Shown: positions 1 through 6,340 of the stretch, piece by piece | How the letters are laid out: every line of letters starts with the position of its first letter | Position numbering within the stretch: position 1 is the first letter of the stretch | Source: a virus | Direction: 5' to 3' (one strand) | Virus record (IMG/VR): IMGVR_UViG_3300018481_000002 | Location: 87,199-147,685 of that record | Length of the DNA: 60,487 nucleotides | Notes under the pieces: model-generated | Database searches by the model: none | The model's input: only the letters and a program-made list of their open reading frames with translations | What the model was told of the DNA's origin: nothing | Translations under genes and position numbers: made by a program

Positions 1-1
1 C

Positions 2-289
2 CACGGTGGTCTCACGTTCGCCCGGGACTGCAACGAGAACGCACCCGAGGGACACGGCGTCTGTCACGTTCCCTACGAGGGTCGGGAGCCTGACGTGTGG
101 TGGTTGGGGTTCGACACGGCCCACTGCGGTGACGCGTCGCCCATGGACGCGGCGGATGGTGCCTACCCACTCACGATGCCTGAGTACAAGAGTGATGACA
201 CCTACAAGGACGAGGCGTACGTTCGCAACGAGGTAGAGAACCTCGCCAAGCAGCTGAAGGCGGTTGCAGATGATGTCCGTGTTGGATGA
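2..289 (+). CDS. Conserved actinophage protein, 3' part only
   Basis: The frame is open from base 2, so the start lies before the window; 95 residues are visible. It opens with HGGLTFARDC, continues through DVWWLGFDTAHCGDASP and ends in a helical tail (YVRNEVENLAKQLK). I recognise this His/Cys-containing pattern as a recurrent uncharacterised small protein of actinobacteriophages; no function is known to me. Its stop overlaps the next gene. The family identification is from memory, and the truncation is a window artefact. Confidence 0.75.
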   Translation, partial: HGGLTFARDCNENAPEGHGVCHVPYEGREPDVWWLGFDTAHCGDASPMDAADGAYPLTMPEYKSDDTYKDEAYVRNEVENLAKQLKAVADDVRVG

Positions 290-449
290 CGAAAAAACTG
301 ACTTCGGGACCAAGTGCGAGAAGTGCCCACACCCCGCCAGTCAGCATGACCTACAGCTCCAGGAGAACCCGAGCGACGACATGTTCGCTGCCGCCATGGC
401 ATGGGTCTGCCTGGACGACGAGTGTTCCTGTGTGATCGCTCCGGAGTAG
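270..449 (+). CDS. Small putative zinc-binding protein
   Basis: A 59-residue ORF starting at ATG 270 (ATG 273 and GTG 279 are alternatives) about ten bases after GAAGG. It has a CEKC pair, a His cluster (CPHPASQHD) and a C-terminal CLDDECSC group, so a small metal-binding knuckle is likely. It overlaps the previous stop, which implies coupled translation, and is followed directly by a terminator. I do not recognise the family; a role in DNA or protein binding would be a guess. Confidence 0.6.
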   Translation: MMSVLDDEKTDFGTKCEKCPHPASQHDLQLQENPSDDMFAAAMAWVCLDDECSCVIAPE

Positions 450-469
450 GAAGACGCACCACCAAAGAG

Positions 470-500
470 CCCCGCCATCTACGGATTGGCGGGGTTTTTT
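470..500 (+). terminator. Rho-independent terminator
   Basis: CCCCGCCA pairs with TGGCGGGG across a nine-base loop and is followed by six T residues. It closes the rightward transcript of the first two genes. Bases 501-647 hold no gene I can support; the only feature there is one copy of the dispersed motif near 562. Confidence 0.9.
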
Positions 501-647
501 GCGCAGTTAACTGGAACAACAACTAGCAGTAGCGCCGTCAAGATCGCCGTCTCAGAAACAGACGTCCGTCTGAACCACGATTTCTGGCTTGGAAGCCGAA
601 CTTTGAGCGTGGATCTGCTGAAAATGGGCGGCGCGTTTTTAGTTGTT

Positions 648-875
648 TTAATTGCTCTTGTCGACGTTGCGTCCGACCAGGTAGCCACAGAGCACCCCGA
701 TCAGGCTCGCAACCATGTTCCCGATGGCCCTGGCAATCCTGTCGATGTCCGGTGCGTTGCCCATGGCTATCGCGATCCCGACTCCAATGGTTGCGAAGAT
801 CATCACGAACGCCACGACTAGAACGAGAACCAGGACGATGATGTCTGCCATCGGGCGGTCGCGAATGGGGGTCAT
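648..875 (-). CDS. Small two-helix membrane protein
   Basis: 75 residues, starting at ATG 875, which overlaps the stop of the upstream nuclease gene by four bases (ATGA). Residues about 10-38 form a long hydrophobic helix (IIVLVLVLVVAFVMIF), and a second, weaker helix covers about 50-70 (MVASLIGVLCGYLVG). The C-terminus is charged. It is probably an inner-membrane protein translated together with the EEP-family gene. A start at ATG 851 would remove eight residues and leave both helices. No function is recognised. Confidence 0.6.
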   Translation of the reverse strand: MTPIRDRPMADIIVLVLVLVVAFVMIFATIGVGIAIAMGNAPDIDRIARAIGNMVASLIGVLCGYLVGRNVDKSN

Positions 876-1552
876 CGAACCGTCTTGGACGGCAGCGCGA
901 ACACGGTTGGGTGGTTGTCCGGGCGTGCGGGGTGTGGCTGCTCCCACCAAGTCAGCTGTCCGTCCAGCTTCGGGGAGAATGCCATCAGGTCGATGCGCGC
1001 TCCGATCCACTGGGCGTCGAAGCTTCCGTGCAGGTTCGCAGGGTCGGCTCGGATCAGCTTGTTGAAGTCGCCCATCGCCACGAAGGGGACCTTGGCTACC
1101 CGGATACGGGCGTTCAGGCTGGCCCCGAACACCGGGTAGAGGGTGTCGAACATGCGCAGCGGCGGCATGTGGACGCAGATCTCTAGGGTGTCTCCCCAAC
1201 CTGGGAGGTCCACGACAGCCCAGGGGAAGCCTCGGTCTCCGATGGCCTCGCCACGGTTGGAGCGGGCTGCATCACGGACGTTGGCGCGTCTGACCTTCAG
1301 GGAGTCGTGGACCAGGAGGGCTTCGCCGCAGTGGCCGGGCTTGTCGGTCTGGATGACGGTGTACCCGTCGAGCTTGACCTTCTGGGTCAGCTCTTGCACT
1401 GCCAGGATCTTCGCGCCTTCTCCCTTGCGGGTGATCTCCCGGATGTCTTCCATGTGGGCGGAGTGGGAGCGGGCGAAGTTTCCGTTGTGCTGGGCGTGGA
1501 CGACGCCCGCTGCCTGGTCCTGCTTGGAGGGGCGTTCCCTGGTGGCCTGCAT
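872..1552 (-). CDS. EEP-family nuclease/phosphatase (DNase I-like fold)
   Basis: 226 residues with the signature order of endonuclease/exonuclease/phosphatase proteins: an N-terminal Asn strand (HAQHNGNF), a metal-binding Glu (ILAVQEL), the central MGDFN motif, and the C-terminal HPTVF histidine segment preceded by an Asp (RPDNHP). Family members cleave phosphodiester or phosphomonoester bonds in nucleic acids or lipids, and the substrate here cannot be read from sequence. The start is uncertain because the region before HAQHNGNF has no clear ribosome site. It is first in a two-gene leftward operon downstream of a tRNA-like element and a strong hairpin. Host DNA degradation is one possible role. 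Confidence 0.7.
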   Translation of the reverse strand: MQATRERPSKQDQAAGVVHAQHNGNFARSHSAHMEDIREITRKGEGAKILAVQELTQKVKLDGYTVIQTDKPGHCGEALLVHDSLKVRRANVRDAARSNRGEAIGDRGFPWAVVDLPGWGDTLEICVHMPPLRMFDTLYPVFGASLNARIRVAKVPFVAMGDFNKLIRADPANLHGSFDAQWIGARIDLMAFSPKLDGQLTWWEQPHPARPDNHPTVFALPSKTVR

Positions 1553-1587
1553 GGTTGGTTGTCGGCCTGACCTGGGGGGAAAGGTAA

Positions 1588-1629
1588 CCGCCCCAGGTTG
1601 TCCCGTTTAAGAGACGGGGCCTGGGGCGG
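1588..1629. other. Nested inverted repeat in the leader of the leftward operon
   Basis: CCGCCCCAGG pairs with CCTGGGGCGG (10 bp), and an inner CCCGT/ACGGG stem sits in the loop. It lies between the tRNA-like element and the EEP gene start. No T tract follows on either strand, so it looks like a processing or attenuation structure rather than a simple terminator. Confidence 0.6.
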
Positions 1630-1650
1630 CGTTCGTTCGCAACGAATAGC

Positions 1651-1721
1651 TTGCTCCGGTCGGAATCGAACCGACGGTCTCCGACGTCAGGGCCGGTGAG
1701 TTGCCATTACTCTACAGAGTT
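1651..1721 (-). ncRNA. Degenerate tRNA-like element
   Basis: On the minus strand a T arm is clear (GTCGG-TTCGATT-CCGAC, 1659-1675), as is a D arm (GAGT-loop-ACTC, 1698-1712) with the usual TA spacer. The acceptor stem pairs at only five of seven positions (CTCTG/CGGAG), and the anticodon arm (CCGGC/GTCGG) leaves a six-base loop, so no normal anticodon can be assigned. It may be a decayed tRNA, a tRNA mimic, or a processing signal at the head of the leftward operon. Confidence 0.4.
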
Positions 1722-1956
1722 CTATGAAGTTGCTACTGGCTTGTATTTTGGATGGTTGTTCTGTGGATAATATAAATGTTCGCCCCCAGTGGCGTTCAGT
1801 CCGGGAGACACCTACCGGGTAACAGCCGGTCGGGCCGCTGTTCCTACTAGCGAGGGCGTCAGTGGAACAACTGATCCCCGCTGCCGGTCGGCCTTGAGGC
1901 CCTTCCCCCGCAGCGGGGTCTCTTCAGTTGTTGGGATCGACTCTAGCATGTTCGGA
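1722..1956. other. Noncoding stretch with AT-rich segment
   Basis: No gene is supported here. Bases 1740-1780 are unusually AT-rich (GATAATATAAATG), fitting promoter activity for either strand, most simply for the leftward tRNA-like/EEP unit. The rest leads into the 1876-1918 hairpin. Confidence 0.4.
1876..1918. other. Inverted repeat before the rightward regulatory genes
   Basis: CCCCGCTGC (1876-1884) pairs with GCAGCGGGG (1910-1918), and GGCC-TTGA-GGCC sits in the loop. It is followed by TCTCTTC rather than a T run. It may be a weak terminator insulating the divergent units. Confidence 0.5.
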
Positions 1957-1984
1957 TTGCATCGAACACCTGAACGACTATGCT
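1957..1984 (+). promoter_or_regulatory. Candidate promoter of the 1991 gene
   Basis: TTGCAT, 16 bases, TATGCT. The -10 box ends six bases before ATG 1991, which would give a leaderless transcript. The sequence between the boxes contains TCGAACACCTGAACGA, nearly the same as the element at two better promoters in the RNA island. Confidence 0.45.
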
Positions 1985-1990
1985 GCGTCT

Positions 1991-2260
1991 ATGAACGACT
2001 ACGTCAAGCCGATCCCCGAGCTGATCACAGAGCTCGCGAACAGATACGGTCTCGACGCCGAAGCCCAGGACACTCGGGCCCTGCTCCAAGGCTTCCTCAT
2101 CGGTGATCTCCTCAGACAGACCCGCCCCGAATACCGCGACAGGATCCTGCTGGCGACCGGCGTCGTCCAGGAAGCCGACGCTCAGGGCAACTACCTGGAC
2201 CACTTCTTCGTGGACTTCGAATCAGGGGCACGCATCCGCGTGACCGTGGAGGCTGTATGA
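1991..2260 (+). CDS. Small conserved-looking protein, probably leaderless
   Basis: 89 residues from ATG 1991. I prefer this start to upstream ones because a -10-like TATGCT lies just before it. The protein is soluble and helical at the N-terminus (IPELITELANRYGLDAEAQ) and changes to beta-like strands at the end (FVDFESGARIRVTVEAV). I do not recognise the family. It stands alone, with the promoter and operator region of the next unit about 80 bases downstream. Confidence 0.6.
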   Translation: MNDYVKPIPELITELANRYGLDAEAQDTRALLQGFLIGDLLRQTRPEYRDRILLATGVVQEADAQGNYLDHFFVDFESGARIRVTVEAV

Positions 2261-2339
2261 AGTAGCGACACGCGTTCAAATGTTCGGATCCGCTCTGCAC
2301 ATAGGGTCTATCTTCTGACTGTGAGTAGCGAAGTAGAAC

Positions 2340-2358
2340 TGGCCCAAAACCTGGGCCA
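2340..2358. promoter_or_regulatory. Operator candidate: perfect palindrome
   Basis: TGGCCCA, five bases, TGGGCCA. It is a perfect dyad located 25 bases before the 45-residue gene, downstream of -10-like TATCTT. Related copies occur at 2477, 8305 and 57128 with the same five-base gap, which suggests a dimeric DNA-binding protein. Confidence 0.55.
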
Positions 2359-2382
2359 GTTTCCCACCGCCATGGAGTCCCG

Positions 2383-2520
2383 ATGATGGATCGATGTGAA
2401 CGTTGCGACCAGCTCACCCAAGAGAAGGACTTCCGAGGGAGTCTTTGTGGTTGGTGTGCTGACGACCTGGAACGTTTGGCCCAAAGTTCGGGCCACAAGG
2501 ATGAGGAGCCGTTGTTTTGA
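2383..2520 (+). CDS. 45-residue zinc-ribbon-like protein
   Basis: ATG 2383 follows GGAG by five bases. The peptide has two CxxC pairs (CERC near residue 5 and CGWC near 22), a typical small zinc ribbon, and an acidic tail. Its stop overlaps the TTG start of the RHH gene (TTGA), so the two are probably co-translated. An operator-like palindrome lies inside its 3' half. It could be a regulator partner, but nothing proves that. Confidence 0.6.
   Translation: MMDRCERCDQLTQEKDFRGSLCGWCADDLERLAQSSGHKDEEPLF
2477..2495. promoter_or_regulatory. Operator candidate, second copy
   Basis: TGGCCCA, five bases, CGGGCCA, within the 45-residue gene and 22 bases before the RHH gene. Together with the copy at 2340 it brackets the small gene, a layout that fits autoregulation by the downstream RHH protein. 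Confidence 0.45.
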
Positions 2521-3143
2521 GCGAGATGGTGCGGGTTGCGATGGAGTGGCCCAAGGAAGTTAAGGAGACCGTCCGAGAGAAGGTGGGCCCCCGAGGCCTC
2601 ACCGAGTTCGTCCTCGACGCCGTCCATGATCGTCTGAACGGATCCGCGCTGGACTCCAAGGAGGAGATCCGCGAAGCCCGAGACGTTGCGCAGAAGCTGG
2701 CCGACCTGGTCATGAGCGACTCGGTCGACAAGAGTCTGACCTTGACCAGCATGCACCGACCCAGATGGCTAGATACCAACTCCTGGCCAGTCCCCGAGGT
2801 CGAGCCTGAGCCCGAGCCTGTGGCACCGGAGCCTGATCCTGTCCTTCCCGAGAAGCCAACTACTGAGGACCGTCTTGGCCATCAGCCAGACGACTTCTTC
2901 AAGAAGGTCATGAGGGCCGGGAAGCTGAACGACGGCGAAATCGACTACGTGCGAGACCATTTGAAGCCCGCATCTGACCTGGAAGCACAGGAAGCCATCG
3001 AGGTCATGGATGAGGTTGTCGCCATCGGTGAAGAGGCTCAACTGGCGCTGGATCCCGTCGCTGTCTTCGGAAAGCACGCTGAAGATCTCTGCCCCAGCTG
3101 CGGCGAACCGCGTGTGGACGGCGAGTGTTGGACTTGCGACTGA
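2517..3143 (+). CDS. Ribbon-helix-helix protein with C-terminal zinc ribbon
   Basis: 208 residues from TTG 2517, chosen because AGGAG lies eight bases upstream; ATG 2526 is the alternative. Residues about 4-38 look like an RHH/CopG fold: a short strand (VRVAMEWP), then two helices with RGLTEFVLDAVHDRL. A Pro/Glu-rich linker (EVEPEPEPVAPEP) follows, then a helical domain, then CPSCGEPRVDGECWTCD, a four-Cys zinc ribbon at the extreme C-terminus. RHH proteins bind palindromic operators as dimers, and two such sites lie just upstream. A transcriptional repressor is likely; the binding assignment is inference. Confidence 0.7.
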   Translation: MSEMVRVAMEWPKEVKETVREKVGPRGLTEFVLDAVHDRLNGSALDSKEEIREARDVAQKLADLVMSDSVDKSLTLTSMHRPRWLDTNSWPVPEVEPEPEPVAPEPDPVLPEKPTTEDRLGHQPDDFFKKVMRAGKLNDGEIDYVRDHLKPASDLEAQEAIEVMDEVVAIGEEAQLALDPVAVFGKHAEDLCPSCGEPRVDGECWTCD

Positions 3144-3183
3144 ATCCAGACATCCGTCGAAACCCTGTGTCATGATGTGACCC

Positions 3184-3957
3184 ATGGGGCACCTGGAGCC
3201 AGAGATTCTCACCGATGAATGGCTTTCCTACAAGGACTCAGGTTCGATCGTCTCCCGCAACCAACTGGTCCTCCACTACACCTCCTTGGTGCGCTACGTC
3301 GCAGCCAAGGTCGGAGGACAGTTGGTTGCCTGGGTCGACCGAGACGACCTGATCTCCTACGGCATGTTCGGCCTTATCGACGCCATCGAAAAGTTCGACC
3401 TCGAAAAGGGCGTCAAGTTCGAGACCTACGCTGTCGTCAGGATCAGGGGAGCGATTCTGGACGAGATCCGGGCCCTGGACTGGGTCCCGCGATCCGTACG
3501 TTCCAAGGCCAGGGAAGTCGAGAAGGCCCAAGCAGAGGTAGAGATGCTCCTCGGTAGGCCCGCTGGCCAGCATGAGGTCGCTGAGTACCTGGGCATCCCC
3601 CTAGAGGAGTACTGGCAGCTGACCAGCGACTCCACCGCCTCCACCATCGAGAGCTACAACCGAGAGATCCTCGTAGAGGGAAACCAAGAGTCTTCCTTCG
3701 ACGTGAGCTTCGACCCAGGGTCTAACCCTGAGGATCTGGCCCAGGTCAAGGAAGTAGTGGAACTCGTTGGGGAGGCGATCAACCAGATGGATCAGATGTC
3801 CAAGACCATTCTCACGCTGTACTACCTGCATGAGATGAAGCTGGCTGAGATCGGCCAGATCTTCGGGGTGACAGAGAGTCGTGTTTGTCAGCTTCAGGGC
3901 CGCGCACTTCAGTCGCTGCGTACGGCCTTCAACCGTTCCGGCCTAGTAGCTGCGTGA
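3184..3957 (+). CDS. RNA polymerase sigma factor, WhiG/FliA type
   Basis: 257 residues, full length for a sigma-28-type factor. Region 2 is clear at about residues 25-95 (LVLHYTSLVRYVAA, DDLISYGMFGLIDAIEKFD, IRGAILDEIRALDWVPRSVR). Region 3 follows, and region 4 ends with a helix-turn-helix (AEIGQIFGVTESRVCQLQ). GVTESRVCQ is characteristic of FliA/WhiG rather than SigB/SigF proteins. In Streptomyces, WhiG starts late sporulation gene expression. Here it probably redirects host polymerase to phage promoters or rewires development. The start has no strong ribosome site, and CATGAT lies close upstream. The next gene overlaps by GTGA. Confidence 0.9.
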   Translation: MGHLEPEILTDEWLSYKDSGSIVSRNQLVLHYTSLVRYVAAKVGGQLVAWVDRDDLISYGMFGLIDAIEKFDLEKGVKFETYAVVRIRGAILDEIRALDWVPRSVRSKAREVEKAQAEVEMLLGRPAGQHEVAEYLGIPLEEYWQLTSDSTASTIESYNREILVEGNQESSFDVSFDPGSNPEDLAQVKEVVELVGEAINQMDQMSKTILTLYYLHEMKLAEIGQIFGVTESRVCQLQGRALQSLRTAFNRSGLVAA

Positions 3958-4091
3958 ACGGTTGCTCCGAGTGCACTCCTGAGAAGACCTGCCGTTGGTG
4001 GTGTCCAGTGCACCTTGAGCACCATGTCGTTGTGACTATGGTGACCCACTGCATCGACACGTGGGAGCCTAGCCTCCGCGAGACCGGTTGA
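3954..4091 (+). CDS. Tiny Cys/His-rich protein coupled to the sigma factor
   Basis: 45 residues from GTG 3954, overlapping the sigma stop by four bases. It contains CSEC, then CRWWCPVHLEHH and another Cys, so metal binding is plausible. The tight coupling suggests a role with the sigma factor, for example as an anti-sigma or cofactor, but no such family is recognised. Its 3' end runs 23 bases into the convergent leftward gene. Confidence 0.55.
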   Translation: MNGCSECTPEKTCRWWCPVHLEHHVVVTMVTHCIDTWEPSLRETG

Positions 4092-4566
4092 AGTTCTTCG
4101 CCTTCTTGAGGGGCGCGGTGTAGGCCTTGTTGAAGCCCCTGACCGCGACCTCGGTCTTCTTCATCTCCTGGACGAAGGTGCTTGTGGCAGCGGAGATTCG
4201 GGCGCTGGCTCTCTTCGTTTCTTCGATCCGCTGCTGCTTGATGGCTTCGAAGGAGAGATCCTTGGCGATGTCTCGGGCGATCCCGTTGATGTAGCTGATC
4301 CAGTCCCTCTTCGAGATGGTGTTGCTAGCCAGGTCCCACTCCGTGATGGTCCGCTCGGTGGTGACGATGATGCTGTAGGAACTGTGGAGGATCGCACCCA
4401 CACGGTAGGTCCCGTCTTCGTGGTGGATCACGCTGATGGCAAGTCTTCCGGTATCACCGACGATCAGACTGGCTCGGTTCAGGATCGGGTCCTTGATGTA
4501 CTTGCAGGTCAGCTCGATTTCTGTCTTCCGAGCAGCATCGCTGATCGGGTCGGTGGGAGTGTCCAT
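4069..4566 (-). CDS. Uncharacterised protein, probably leaderless
   Basis: 165 residues from ATG 4566 on the minus strand. The N-terminal half alternates strands (ASLIVGDTGRLAISVIHH, SSYSIIVTTERTITEWD), and the C-terminal half is a long charged helix ending in a basic tail (KKAKNFNRSRGG). I see no known domain. The start is preserved after TATGCT six bases upstream, so a leaderless transcript is likely; an upstream start at ATG 4590 would lie in front of that box. It is convergent with the tiny Cys-rich gene and divergent from the acidic gene at 4653. Confidence 0.6.
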   Translation of the reverse strand: MDTPTDPISDAARKTEIELTCKYIKDPILNRASLIVGDTGRLAISVIHHEDGTYRVGAILHSSYSIIVTTERTITEWDLASNTISKRDWISYINGIARDIAKDLSFEAIKQQRIEETKRASARISAATSTFVQEMKKTEVAVRGFNKAYTAPLKKAKNFNRSRGG

Positions 4567-4572
4567 GTACAG

Positions 4573-4578
4573 AGCATA
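4573..4578 (-). promoter_or_regulatory. Candidate -10 box for the leftward 4566 gene
   Basis: TATGCT on the minus strand, six bases before ATG 4566, preceded by ATGTTCGG. The same TATGCT-to-ATG arrangement occurs at 1979-1991. No convincing -35 box is visible. Confidence 0.35.
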
Positions 4579-4652
4579 CCGAACATTCATACGAACTTGG
4601 TCCGGGAGCTCCAGATGTCGACACCTTCTTGTCATGAGAGGAGGTGACGACA

Positions 4653-5252
4653 ATGACTCGATACATCGATCCCAACAGTGGCGCAGCTCCTCAGCCTGGA
4701 GCCTGGGCTGGGGAAGAGGCTCAGGCTCACGGTTTCGCTCTCGCCAACGAGAACGAGGGCGTCGAGCAGGAGCGCCAGCTGAACGAGGCTGAAGATCTGC
4801 CCGAGGAGAAGAGCATCCAGGAGATCGCGGACGCGGCGGCTGAGGCCGACAAGGACCGCGAGAAGACGGAGGTTGAGGAGTACTTCGACCGCTACGCCGA
4901 GGCTGTTGGTAACCCCAACAAGGTTCTTGGTGAAGAGGACGAGGGCGACTCGGCTTCGAAGTTCGTGGCTGACCCCGGCGCGGAGGCTCGCGCCAGCGAC
5001 GCCAAGGCCCTGGAGACTCAGGGCGTCGAAGCTGGCAACGCTGGCTTCACGTGGCAGACCCCGGCTGAGGATGCTGACGCTGAGGCTTCCGAGGAGGATG
5101 CTGAAGAGGTCTCCGAGGAGGAGGGCTACGACCCGTCCCAGTACAGCGTGGACGAGGTGAACGCCTACCTTGAGGAGAACCCGGATGAGTACGACGCGGT
5201 GATTCAGTCCGAGAAGGACGGCAAGAACCGCAAGGGCATCGTCGGATCCTGA
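4653..5252 (+). CDS. Highly acidic protein with VDEVNAYL motif
   Basis: 199 residues from ATG 4653, seven bases after a strong GAGGAGGT. Most of the chain is Glu/Asp/Ala-rich and probably disordered. The C-terminal segment (SVDEVNAYLEENPDEYDAVI, then a GKNRKGI end) matches a short repeated module seen in phage virion-associated proteins, and the 78-residue protein at 7068 carries a related copy. An abundant structural or DNA-mimic-like role is possible because of the strong ribosome site and acidity, but it lies outside the head operon. Confidence 0.65.
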   Translation: MTRYIDPNSGAAPQPGAWAGEEAQAHGFALANENEGVEQERQLNEAEDLPEEKSIQEIADAAAEADKDREKTEVEEYFDRYAEAVGNPNKVLGEEDEGDSASKFVADPGAEARASDAKALETQGVEAGNAGFTWQTPAEDADAEASEEDAEEVSEEEGYDPSQYSVDEVNAYLEENPDEYDAVIQSEKDGKNRKGIVGS

Positions 5253-5256
5253 CTCA

Positions 5257-5301
5257 CACTGAGATCCCGTCCCTCCCTAGAAGGGGGACGGGATCTCAGT
5301 G
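5257..5301. terminator. Bidirectional terminator, 17-bp perfect stem
   Basis: CACTGAGATCCCGTCCC pairs perfectly with GGGACGGGATCTCAGTG across an 11-base loop. It lies between convergent genes; the stop codon of the leftward gene is inside the 3' arm. Confidence 0.9.
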
Positions 5302-5535
5302 CTTCCAGTCTTCATGCAACCCGAACGAGGTCACGTAGGTCTCCCAGCCGGTGGCTTCCTCCCAGGAGACCTCCAGTTCGAGCATCCCCTCATCGAGGCT
5401 GTACAGGTAGTACCAGCACTTCTGGTCATCCAGCTTCTCGACGTCATATGGATGCGCGTCTGGATACCCCTTGTGCTTCATGAACTCCGAAGCGACAACA
5501 TCCTGTGGTTCGTCGCTCCACCGCAACTCACTCAT
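5296..5535 (-). CDS. Small acidic conserved-looking protein
   Basis: 79 residues, last gene of a four-gene leftward operon, starting at ATG 5535, which overlaps the upstream stop by ATGA. It is rich in aromatic and acidic residues (CWYYLYSLDEGMLELEVSWEEATGWETYV), suggesting a compact mixed alpha/beta fold. No family is recognised. Its end merges with the bidirectional terminator. Confidence 0.65.
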   Translation of the reverse strand: MSELRWSDEPQDVVASEFMKHKGYPDAHPYDVEKLDDQKCWYYLYSLDEGMLELEVSWEEATGWETYVTSFGLHEDWKH

Positions 5536-5807
5536 GACTCCCTCGCTCGCTTGACTGCCTCGTGAGCACCTTCAAGCCCGACCTCTAGGACGAGACCGAA
5601 GGCGGCGAACTTGCTCGTGATCGGGTACAGCACCGTCTCCAGGGTGATCGGATCCAGGATCACCCCCCGCTCCTCCCAGGCGCTCAGCAGGTCCCTGACC
5701 TGGCTCAGGACATACGACTGGGTGTTCGGAGGGAGGTTCATCAGGCTGTGTGCCACCGCTGAAGGCAGAAGCCGGGCTACTTCCGGCAGAGCTGTGTTGT
5801 GGTCCAT
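5532..5807 (-). CDS. Uncharacterised small protein
   Basis: 91 residues from ATG 5807. This start is preferred to ATG 5813 because AGGAG is then seven bases away. The sequence is helical (LPSAVAHSLMNLPPNTQSYVL, LLSAWEERGVILDPITLETV) with no cysteines or recognised motif. It sits between two overlapping neighbours in the leftward operon. A much longer same-frame reading exists upstream, but it runs antiparallel to the codon usage of the adjacent gene and is not credible. Confidence 0.6.
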   Translation of the reverse strand: MDHNTALPEVARLLPSAVAHSLMNLPPNTQSYVLSQVRDLLSAWEERGVILDPITLETVLYPITSKFAAFGLVLEVGLEGAHEAVKRARES

Positions 5808-5809
5808 GT

Positions 5810-6340
5810 TCATGCTCCTGGAAGTAGATCGGAAAGACCTCGGGCGAGGATCTTCATGCCTTCGATAGGGCCCAGCGCTTGCACGGCTTCCTGGTAGTAC
5901 GTCGCAATCGCGGTGCCTCCGACTGAATCGCAGAGGTGGGCGTACGGATCTCGGTCCCTCGGCATGACCAGGAAGCCGTTGGCGTACCGTTGGCGCTTCT
6001 TCTTCACTGTCCCTTGCGTCACCTTCATCGCCAGGTTCTTGAAGTTCCGCGCTTCGTAGAGCGTGACCTTCAAGAACTCGCGGTCGTTGTCGCTGAGTAG
6101 GGGGGAAGCCGACCTGATCGCGTAGATCAGGTCGGCTTGCTGTCTGGCCTCGTGCAGTTCCCTCTCTAGGAGAGAGTGCACGTTCTGAAGGTCCGAGTAA
6201 GCAGTCCGAAGCTGGGAGATGACCCTTTCGCTGTCGCATGCAGGGCATCCAGCTTGGAACGCCATGTACTTGAGGTCGTGGATCCCACAGTCGTACTGCG
6301 TGTAGTCGTAGTTCTTGGTCTTGTTGAATGCCATCTTCAC
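5810..6340 (-). CDS. Uncharacterised protein with CxxC motif
   Basis: 176 residues from GTG 6340 (overlap GTGA with the previous stop); ATG 6334 is the other candidate. The N-terminus has HDLKYMAFQAGCPACDSERV, a probable metal knuckle with the earlier Cys, followed by a predicted coiled coil (LQNVHSLLERELHEARQQAD). The C-terminal half is mixed. I do not recognise it. It is the second gene of the leftward operon. Confidence 0.6.
   Translation of the reverse strand: MKMAFNKTKNYDYTQYDCGIHDLKYMAFQAGCPACDSERVISQLRTAYSDLQNVHSLLERELHEARQQADLIYAIRSASPLLSDNDREFLKVTLYEARNFKNLAMKVTQGTVKKKRQRYANGFLVMPRDRDPYAHLCDSVGGTAIATYYQEAVQALGPIEGMKILARGLSDLLPGA

Noticed and set aside
1651-1721. Phage attachment site made from a tRNA 3' end
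   Set aside because: No integrase or excisionase is present in the window, and the element includes D-arm sequence, not only the 3' part.
5532-6248. Long leftward frame extending the 91-residue gene upstream
   Set aside because: The added N-terminal part is Arg/Pro/Ser-rich shadow sequence of the neighbour; AGGAG supports the start at 5807.
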